From Thalassia testudinum (lineage: Eukaryota > Streptophyta > Magnoliopsida > Alismatales > Hydrocharitaceae), in assembly GCA_037157565.1 (NCBI GenBank), contig JAZHRO010000039.1:41416001-41480000 (forward strand): a stretch of 64,000 bases of DNA, given 5' to 3'. The notes below the pieces were generated by a model that was given only the letters and a program-made list of their open reading frames with translations, searched no databases and was not told the origin of the DNA. The translations under genes were made by a program, and so were the position numbers. How positions within the stretch are numbered: position 1 is the stretch's first letter; each line of letters opens with the position of its first letter. This document shows, piece after piece, positions 56,141-64,000 of this stretch.

Positions 56141-56309
56141 TGTTATATTTATTGTCTAATTTTTGAACAGTGGATTTGTTACATTATGTTATGAGGATGT
56201 TCATGTAATTTTTATTTCTATTTGGAGTCATGTAATATTTTTCCCTTACCTCTCTCTATAAAAGAGGTGTAGAGTTTCCTTTACGAAATAAGATGCTTCA
56301 TTTCCTTCA
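56141..56309 (+). mobile_element. 5' LTR of Copia element H
   Basis: TGTTATATTTATTG ... TTTCCTTCA, 169 bp, with CTCTATAAAAGAGG as TATA (about 56254-56267). Followed by an initiator-Met-type primer site. The 3' LTR is not in the window. Confidence 0.7.
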
Positions 56310-56310
56310 A

Positions 56311-56324
56311 CTTAGTATCAAAGC
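56311..56324 (+). other. Primer-binding site, tRNA-iMet type, Copia H
   Basis: CTTAGTATCAAAGC, a decayed form of TTGGTATCAGAGC, right after the LTR. Confidence 0.65.
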
Positions 56325-56970
56325 CAAGTTGAAGGCTCCACCTAAAAGAAACCATAACCCTCCACCATCCCCCCTCCCCAACCACCACTGTCATTGTCGT
56401 CAGGAGCACCGCTGGCAACGCCGCCTCGCTATTCACAGTTGCCTACATGCTTGCCCAGGCCATCGCCTCGCCTTCCGCAGCCACTCAAGCTGCCATCTTG
56501 CCACCTAGGCGGCTGCTTAGGACACCCAGGCCACTCCTCCCACTGCTCGGGCTACTGTCTAAGTCGCTCTTAGCTGGCTTCTGCTTGGTGGCGCCCCCCT
56601 AAGTTGCCGCTCTAGGCCTCCCTCTCCTCCCTTTGTGCTCTCTCTCGTTGCCTTCGTGTTTGCCAACAGGGAGAGGACACACCAGTGCCTCTGTTTGAGT
56701 GGAGAATTCTTGGAGACTATTTGATGGAGTTCTAAATCCGAGAATCATCTGCATGATGGTTTGATGGTATTTTTTCAGCACTTTCTCTTAGATCTGGGGT
56801 GTGTATTCCCCTATTTGATGATATTCTGGGGTGTGTATTCCTCGTTGGTGCATTGAGAGGTATTCTACCATGTGTTTGCGGGTTTTTAGGGGTGTGTATT
56901 CCCCAAGTTGTGATTGTTTTCAGATTTGATTTCTACATCAGTCTTGGTGGTTGTGACTTCTAAAGGTACA
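56325..56970 (+). other. Leader of Copia H with GGGGTGTGTATTCC repeats
   Basis: Non-coding. Three spaced copies of GGGGTGTGTATTCC lie at 56796-56811, 56828-56841 and 56889-56904; the first and third extend to a GGGG...CCCC-bounded 16-mer. Confidence 0.6.
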
Positions 56971-57697
56971 TTATGGCCTCTTCTTCTGAGCCGGAGTAAC
57001 TTTAGAGCAAGGTGGACAAGTAGGAGAAACAGGTGTATACAAAATCTTATTTTTCTTACCCATTGTGAGGTTGGATGAGACCGGCTACCCTCGTTGGTCT
57101 CAGACTTTCCTTGTGACGGTGGAAGGACATGAGAAACAACATGTGCTCATTGAGATGCCACCCGAGCAAAAGACAAATAAGTATGCCATATGGAACAAGG
57201 ATGACGCTATGGTGAGAGCCTGATATATACTAAATAGCTTCATTCCCCGGATTGGTGATGAGATTATGCACCACAAATCTACTAGAGAGATGTCAGATGG
57301 TTTGAAGAAAGCATATTCACATGAACTCAATTCCACTCAGGTGTTTCAGATTTATTATGACTTGTGCCATTTGAAGCAGGAGAATGTCTCTTTCACAGGA
57401 CTACTCCACTATGAAGGGGCTACTGGAGAAGTATAATGTGTGCCGCCCCATGTGCACCTCCACTACTTGTAAGGATCAGAGAAAGGAATTTTTTGCCCAT
57501 ATGTTCCTTGCAGGTCTAAGTGATGATTATGTGGCTGCCAAATTGCAGATTCTTACCTTGTCAGAGTTACCATCTATTAAGGAGATCTATAGGAGGTTGA
57601 GCAGATTGCAGTAGGCTACACATGAAGTGATTTCTACTCTAGTCTCGTCTACCCATGCAGCTGTTGGTGCTCGTGACAGACTGTTGAATGCTTGAGT
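56971..57697 (+). pseudogene. Copia H gag, first part
   Basis: Capsid remnant of Tork/Tar-like Copia type. It contains LVTVEGHEKQHVLIE (about 57113), KYAIWNKDDAMV (57180-57215), LNSFIPRIGDEIM (57236-57270) and a VFQIYYDLCHLKQ block (57341-57380). In another frame it has MKGLLEKYNV (57408-57437) and FLAGLSDDYVAAKLQIL (57505-57555) up to about 57680. At least one frameshift and several stops. Interrupted by LTR O. Confidence 0.8.
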
Positions 57698-59396
57698 TGC
57701 TACGCTAACGTGTTTGGTTTTGAAAACCTGTCTTCGTAGTATGAAAGCGAAGAACTGGTGTTCAACAAATAAAATTTATACCGAAATGAAAATCCCGGGT
57801 CGAACACAGGGAGGCGGACGTTTGATTTAAAAAATTCACGTTTGTTTTATTTGTCACGAAGTAATTTAATTGACTAGAAAGTATCTATCTATTTACACTA
57901 AATAGAAGAGAGAGAAAAAGAATGAGAGAGAGAATATTACAAATAAAAATCAAAAAGAGATGTAGAATGAACATGGAATTTCATCATCAGAAAGATTGTT
58001 CATTACACTATAAAGTGGGAAAATGATTACACTAGAAAGCAGTAAATCTACTCTAGAAAGTAGTAAATCTATTCTAGAAAGCAGTAAAAAGAATGGGGAG
58101 AGAGATATCCTCCTCGACGGTCGCTTGGAGGACTAGCCGGATGGGACGACGCCTAGACGAAGGAGGACAGAGCAGGACGAAGGAGAATGAAGTAGGAAGA
58201 ACGGGAATGGGGCAGCACGTCGTCGTCGTCGCGGGATCCACTTCCGAAAGGGGGACGAAAAATTGACTTTTTCTCGCGAGAAGCATCCCGGGAGTGAGAC
58301 AAGCTTCTCTTGAGCTTTAGAGAGGGAGAGAAGAGAAGGAAGGGATGAGAATTTCATATGGAGGGGTCTCCTTTTATAGTTGCAAGGAGTGGGGGCAATT
58401 TGGTCATTACAACTCTAAAAACATTAATTCAAGACCTTTAGTGACGGATAAAACCGTCGCTAAAGGTCCGAACGTGGACTTCGTGGGCAGTGCGTGTGTG
58501 CCCGCTCACCTCCTCGCGCGTAACGTATGCGCATGTCCAGCTGATGCCAGCTGTCCGATCGCGGGATCGGACGGCTTTAATCGCGCTACCACCTGCCTCC
58601 TTTGCGCGCCCGCTCGCGTGCGATTCCACGTGACGCGCGGGCGTGCGTGGGCGCGTCATCTTGCTTGAGCGCGTGTGGCCGTTGGGTCACGATCGTGCGG
58701 TCGATTGAGCGCGCGCTTTCGCTCCAATTGCAGCGTGGCACGGATTGAACGCGTGCCTGTGCTTCGTGTTAGAGCGCTCGACCAACGCGCTATGGGTGTG
58801 TTTGTGTCGAGCACCTAACTTAAGCGCGGGCACATCGCAGCCATTGGATCTTGATCCAATGGTGGGGAAGGGCTGATGCAAAGGCCTTTAGCGGGTGCGT
58901 GCAGACGATTGGGCAACCGAGATGGCGCCACGTGGTGCCATCTCGACCGTCCATCTTCTGGATGATGTAGATGGTGCCACGGGTGTCGGATAGACTCGAT
59001 TTTTGCGTTGTTAGGCTGCGATCGTCGATCCGAATCCATCCGTGTGATCGGATTTGTCGTTTGAAGTGAGGATTCACACCATCTTGGCCCTTGATCTTCT
59101 AGGGTTCCCTGGTCTCTATCTGATGCTACAGATGTCTGCTTAGGGCGATCTTGGAGTCGTTGAACTCCAATCGTCGCCCTGATCACATCTGTAAGGTTGG
59201 ATCTTCGATCCGAGGCCCGGTTAAAAAGTTTTCCCTATCCCTGAACATAAAAGGAGACAATTAACCTCCATTTTATTCAAACTACTCTAAATGCAAGATG
59301 ATGCATGTTATGCAATATTTATAGTATGCAATGCAATCCTATGCTTAAGAACATGCATAAATAGACATCTTAAGTAGTGTAAACATGTTTACATCA
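57698..59396 (-). mobile_element. Solo LTR O (minus), family of element I
   Basis: Inserted between the Copia H gag body and zinc finger. The right end gives TGATGTAAACATG on the minus strand; the left edge near 57698 is approximate. It shares AAATAAAATTTATACC and CGAACACAGGGAGGCG with LTR I. The interior is CpG-rich (58490-58810, many GCGCGC and CGCGT words), with little of the CpG decay seen in I. No exact target duplication was found. Confidence 0.7.
58435..58466. repeat. Stem-loop in LTR O
   Basis: 13-bp stem CCTTTAGTGACGG / CCGTCGCTAAAGG with a 6-nt loop ATAAAA and one G-T wobble. Confidence 0.8.
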
Positions 59397-60120
59397 TAGA
59401 CGGGGTCCTTCTCGTGGTAGAAGAGGACACGGAGATGGTACTCATGGCAAGCCTACTTACATGTATTGTGGGGGGCTTGGTCATGTTGAGGCCAAGTGCT
59501 GGAAGAAACTTGGGAGGCTGACTGTCACCAACCAGGCCACTGTTACTATTGATTCAGTGAATGCGCTTGAGTCCATTACACTTGCAGAGGCAGATTATGA
59601 TTCCGTGGTTCAATGCCTGGCCCAACTAACACATGATCAGGGCTAGTCTTCAGGCACGATAGCCTATGCTTCTACTTCTTCAAGTATGTTTAATACCTGG
59701 TTGATAGATTTTGGTGCATCAAATCATCTCACTGGGAATTCCTAGTGTTTTGGTGACATGCAAAGAGTTCCACAAGGACGTTTAGTCCAACTGGCAGATG
59801 GAAGGCATGCTCCTATTTGTGGTAGGGGAGGAGTGTCAGTTTCCCCTACTATGTATCTCTCAAATGTGTATTATGTACCTGATATGGCCATACAGTTACT
59901 TTCTATTAGTGCTATTACTAAATAGTTGAACTATCGTGTGATTTTTAATGATGGGTGTATCTTTCAGGACCGCACGACAGGGAGGACGATTGGTGGCAGA
60001 TATGAGGAGGGGTGCATTTATCGACTAGCTCAAAGTCCAGCTGTTGTAGCATGCCAGATGAGTTCTGCTGGCAGTGCCTTGCAGTGGCACAGATGATTAG
60101 GGCATCCTTCTTTGGGCAAG
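59397..60120 (+). pseudogene. Copia H zinc finger, protease and pre-integrase
   Basis: Resumes Copia H after LTR O. Arg/Gly-rich stretch, then a CCHC knuckle at 59459-59505 whose first Cys is Tyr (YMYCGGLGHVEAKCW). Protease DFGASNHLTG (59708-59737), with Phe in place of the usual Ser/Thr of DSGA. Then LLSIS and WHR.LGHPSLGKL (about 60085-60123) of GAG-pre-integrase. Stops include TAG at 59743 and TGA near 60096. Confidence 0.82.
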
Positions 60121-60960
60121 CTATGTCGGTTCATTCCACATCTCTCGCCTACCACCAAGATCAAGTGTAATGCTTGCTAGCTAGGGAAGCACCATAGAGC
60201 TAGTTTTCTAGCATCTACAAGTCCTAGTAGTTTTGCTCGTTTTGACTTAGTGCATTGTGATGTGTAGGGTCCAAGTCCTATTGCAGACAGGCATGGTCAT
60301 AGGTATTATTTTTTGTTTGTGGATGAATTTTCATGTTTGACATGGATATTTTTGATGAAAATTAAATCAGATGTTGATTCTCTTATCATTTAGTTTATTG
60401 CCTTTGTGGAAAATTTGTTTGATTTGTGTATCAAGACTATCAGAATAGATAACGCATTGGAATTTTGTGCCAAGCAACTGGGCACTCTATATGCTTCTTT
60501 TGGTTTTGTACACCAGACCTCTTGCCCACACACATCACAATAGAATGGGGTGGTAGAGCGCAAGTATAGACACATTCTGAATACAGCTCGTGCCTTACTT
60601 ATTCAGAAAAGTGTCCCACATTTTATTGGGGGGATGCAGTATTGGCTGCATGTTATCTCATTAATAGGCTTCCCTCTTCTGTGCTTCATGAACAAGTACC
60701 CTGGACAGTGTTATATCAAGATGCTGATCTATTCTTGGTGCCACCCAAGACATTTGGTTGTGTTGCCTTTATTCACTTGGACCTGGACATGACAAGCTTG
60801 CCCCCAGAGTAGTCAAGTGCATGTTTCTTGGCTACTATCGAACCCAGAAGGGGTACAAATGCTTTGACCCAATCCATAAGAAGCAGTATGTCAATGTAGA
60901 TGTTACTTTCCATGAGTTGACTACCTACTTCCACATTAGCTCGCCATCTATGTGATGTGG
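60121..60960 (+). pseudogene. Copia H integrase
   Basis: CNAC.LGKHHRASF zinc-binding end (60168-60210), FDLVHCDV.GPSPIA (60240-60285; Trp replaced by stop), FLFVDEFSCLTW (60311-60346), IRIDNALEFC (60438-60468), then QNGVVERKYRHILNTA (60540-60587). The host-region blocks VKCMFLGYYRTQKGYKCFD (60812-60870) follow. Several TAG/TGA stops and frame changes. Confidence 0.85.
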
Positions 60961-62561
60961 AATTGATGCACCTATGCCTGTACCTTTGGTATCTATGGAT
61001 GATTTTCAGGTCAGTAGTACCACTCTAGAGTAGTCTTCCAGTTCACTCAGAATTGTACCTCCAGATGAAAGAACATTTAAGGGCTTTACATATCAAGGAG
61101 AGAAAGTTACCTAACCCCCCTCCTCCTCTATCCCTCCTGAGCCACCACAGTCCTCCCCTGATCAGGTGCATATTGAGCCCACTGACAATACTTCTCCTAT
61201 TGATGTTTCTCCAGGTCCACCTGATGATGATGATGTTCTGATTGCTATTCGGAAAGCACCTCACTCATCTTCCCATTATCGCGTGGCTGGAAGTGTAGTG
61301 TCTACCCACTCCTTGGGTGTTGCATTTCATGCCTTTACTACCGTGGTGTCTACCTCTGAGATTCCCACATCTTATCAATAGGTACTTCTAAATCCACATT
61401 GGAAGGCAGCGATGGAAGAAGAAATGTCTGCTCTTCGTGACAGGGGCACCTGGGAGTTGGCATCTTTACAGTCTGGCGTACATCCTGTTAAGACAAGGTA
61501 GGTCTTTCCCTTGAAATACAACCTTGATGGGTCTATTTCTCAGTACAAGGCTTGTCTGGTGACTAAAGGGTTCACTCAGACTTATGGAGTGGATTTCTTT
61601 GACACCTTCTCGCCAGTGGCTTGGTTCTCTACTTTTCGCATTCTTACTTTTGTGGTTGTGCACAATGGATGGGCACTTCATTAGGTGGACGTCAAAAATA
61701 CCTTCCGGTATGACGATCTACAAGAGGAGATGTATATGCAGCAGCCCCAAGGTTTTGAGGTTCAGGGGGAGTGCACGTGCAGACTATGTAAGGAAATCTA
61801 TGGCCTTAAGCAGAGCTCCAGAGTATGGTTCCAAAGGCAATCTATGGCAACCTATCAGAGGCAATATTATCTGTGATTGGATTACAAAGGTCTTCATCTG
61901 ACCACTCTCTGTTTGTAAGAAAGGCTAGTAGGAGTGTTGTGGCTCTACTTGTGTACATAGATGATCTTATTCTCACAGGTGATGATGTGGCTCGTATATC
62001 CTAGGTCAAGGAGTATTTGGCATAGCAATTTTTCATGAATGAGCTTGGGAGACTCAGGTACTTCCTAGGTATTAAAATTTCCACAAGCAAGCAAGGGATT
62101 GTCATGTCTCAGAGGAAGTATACCTTGGATATTCTTTAGGAGGCTGGCATGCTTGGATATAAGGGAGAAAATATCCCTATGGATCGAAAGATTCACTTAT
62201 TTGATGAGTCTGCTCGACTGATGGACAAGAAGGCATATAGGTAGCTTGTGAGAAAATTGCTCTATCTGACTATCATTAAGCCAGATATTAGCCTTATAGT
62301 AGGCAAGTTGAGTCAATTTCTAGATAGGCCTATAGATGAGCATTAGCAAGCAGTAATGCAAGTGTTGCGATATATCAAGGAGGCTCCACGTTGAGGACTT
62401 CAGTTTTAGAAAGGAGCTCTTATGACTGTTTTTGGGTACTCTAAAGTAGACTACGTAGGTGATATTGGAGACAGGAGTCCACCATAGGTTTCTGTACTTT
62501 TGTTGCAGGAAATCTGATGACATGGAGAAGCAAGAAGCAGAGCGTGGTAATGGCAGAGCTC
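60961..62561 (+). pseudogene. Copia H reverse transcriptase and start of RNase H
   Basis: Reverse transcriptase begins near 61383 (HWKAAMEEEMSALRDRGTWEL). It continues with YKACLVTKGFTQTYGVDFFDTFSPVA (61542-61620), VDVKNTFRYDDLQEEMYMQQPQGF (61684-61756), EIYGLKQSSR (61792-61821) and LVYIDDLILTGDD (61946-61985) with an intact YIDD active site. Then [12 protein letters not shown], PDISL and RNase H VFGYSKVDYVGD and WRSKKQSVV (62525-62551). Numerous stops. Cut by LTR N at 62562. Confidence 0.87.
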
Positions 62562-64000
62562 TGTCGACCGAACCGTGGCTAGTCTTTGTTTGTTTTAGTG
62601 CTTATTACAGTAATGTCATTGTGGTATAGATAAAATAGCTACGGTTTGTCATCATCGCCACCATTACAATTTTACTTAGAAATATTTTTCTCGAGGTCGA
62701 ACTCAGGGAGCTACTGGAATTCTAGAAGTACAATGTTTCTTTATTACAAAAATAAAAGAGAGAGAGAGAGGGAGAAGTAGATTTCTGTTTCTTGGCTTTT
62801 TCTTCTTCTCTTCTTTCTCTCTTTGCTTGTCTTCTTTTTCTCTTCTTTCTCTTCTCTTCTTCACAGTTCTTGATCTTCTTCAGTTCTTCTTCTTCTCTTC
62901 TTTCAGCTGCGGAACCTTTTCTTTTCTTTTTTCTTCTTCTTGCTTTGTCTGCAAAGCTTCATCCGTCATCTGATTCCTTAGTCAGATGGCTTAAATGGTG
63001 TCTGCTACAGTGCTTCCCCTTTCTTCCTTTGTTTCTTCTTCGTCTTCTTCTTTGGTCTTCTTCCTGCGGTCTTCTTCCTGCGCATCCTGTCCCTGCACAA
63101 ACCACAGCAAAACCTAAGCCTTCCCTCTACCCGTGCATCTCTCTCTCTCTCTCTCTGTAAACTGCTCATAGGAAGCTCTCCCAGAGCTGGGTTATCGGGT
63201 CGGGTAGTGCACCCGGGACCAGGCGTACCGGCGTGTATGGTACGCGAGGAGTGCGCAGGTGGTGTCAGGTTGGGTCCGCCGGATCCGCGTGGTGAGCTCA
63301 CAGACCAGGTGGGTGAGTGGGTGTGGGACCTCACCCCAGGTGTCTCGAGGCGATTAAGAGAAAACACAAAATCAATTTAACGCGGTGCGGCGTTTCGAAA
63401 TCCCACGATGTGGGAGTAAATTCTGCCCCTTGCTCGTACGCACCCGTAGGAGAGCCACGACCTGGCCTCAGCTGCTACGTCCTCGCCTCTCTTCGTGGAC
63501 CTGCTCGCTGCCTTCGCCCAAGCCCCTGCAGTTCGCCTCAGCTGGGATCCTGCTGCTGCAGGGCCTGGAGCTCGCGTGGAAGCTCCTTCAGTCGTCGTCA
63601 ATGGCGGCTAGGGCTCCAACCCTGTCAGATAGAAACACGGCCTCTCGGCCTAATCAGACTACAGGGTGACCTTCGTCGTGGCACGACGAAGGTGATGTGG
63701 GGTGTAGTAGGTTGTGGGGCGGTGTCTGGCGGCAGGGCTAGGTCGGATAGCGACCGGAAAAATGGGTTTGATCGGGGGAGTGTTGTGGGGGTGAGGAGTG
63801 GCAGTGAAGGGGCGGGGGGTGTTGGGTGAGGTGAGGCGGAGCTTTTGTGGAAGGTGGCGAGTTGTGTGGAGTGGTGGATTGACAGGGGCAATCTCGCCGG
63901 AGAGTGGCCGGAGATGGAGAAGGTGAGGGCGGTTAGGTGCGGTCGAGGGGTAGTTGAACAAATTGAGTTGGGGAAAAGAAAGAGGGGAGGAAGGGAGACA
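62562..64000 (-). mobile_element. Athila LTR N (minus), runs off the window
   Basis: Left edge TGTCGACCGAACC interrupts Copia H RNase H. Minus-strand Athila LTR end block (CTCGAGGTCGAACTCAGGGAGC at 62692-62713), pyrimidine-rich tract (62775-63165), a GGTCGGGT..CGGGACCAGGC header (63198-63222), box GGGGTGAGGTCCC (complement near 63326-63338) and USE module (63374-63416). Its start lies beyond 64000. Open frames on both strands at 63317-63961 correspond to the low-complexity coding-like tract seen in all these LTRs and are not considered genes. Confidence 0.8.
63374..63416 (-). promoter_or_regulatory. USE + TATA-like module in LTR N
   Basis: Minus strand CTCCCACATCG at 63416-63406 (10 of 11, only R changed); 25-bp gap; TTAAATTGAT from 63380. 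Foldback CCCACATCGTGGG as in LTR G. Confidence 0.62.

Noticed and set aside
63317..63961. 170-codon + frame and 100-codon - frame at the window end
   Set aside because: They lie inside minus LTR N in GC-rich, low-complexity sequence shared by other Athila LTRs where the frame is not kept.

Overview
This window is plant nuclear DNA, almost certainly from a seed plant with a repeat-rich genome. Primer-binding sites match plant initiator-Met tRNA (Copia elements) and tRNA-Asp (Athila-type Gypsy elements). One spliced host gene with GT-AG introns is present, and nearly everything else is nested, decayed LTR retrotransposon. The species cannot be named from the sequence. No rRNA, tRNA, CRISPR or bacterial-style operon was seen.

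Layout. 1-8171: three broken Copia elements and an LTR-like remnant; one Copia RT domain is interrupted by a 247-bp hAT-like MITE with an exact 8-bp target duplication. 8421-9578: the last four exons of a protein phosphatase 2C gene; its upstream exons are not seen, and the Copia stack occupies the upstream side. 11385-15100: a Sirevirus-type Copia pol split by an old, truncated Sirevirus LTR. 15745-31080: Athila-type LTRs in both orientations, mostly solo or truncated (L, M, K, I, J, F). 31081-32704: a terminal-inverted-repeat element rich in GGGTTGGG and CCCAACCC. 33019-53005: a multilayer nest. A solo Athila LTR (D, TSD CTTTG) was invaded by a complete Athila element (E, TSD ACCAT, 33423-50651), which was invaded twice by solo Sirevirus LTRs (S1, S2). 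53011-55908: a minus-strand Athila LTR (G). 56141-62561: Copia H, split by a solo LTR (O) and cut off by the minus-strand Athila LTR N, which runs out of the window.

No retroelement reading frame is intact. Element E still shows gag, protease, reverse transcriptase, RNase H and integrase in order, with stops that mostly look like C-to-T or G-to-A changes. The only plausible host gene is the PP2C 3' part.

Most interesting observation: seven Athila-type LTR copies of both orientations carry a match to the plant snRNA upstream sequence element (RTCCCACATCG). An AT-rich TATA-like box follows 25-26 bp downstream, and a second conserved box (core GGTCCC) about 45-50 bp further on. Plant Pol III snRNA genes use that spacing. 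In the five family members where the ordinary LTR TATA is visible, this module sits about 0.9 kb downstream of it. Athila LTRs here also begin with a TGATG...CATCA foldback whose arms covary. Sirevirus LTRs carry dense GACGTCT palindrome arrays that have decayed at their central CpG in the older copy.
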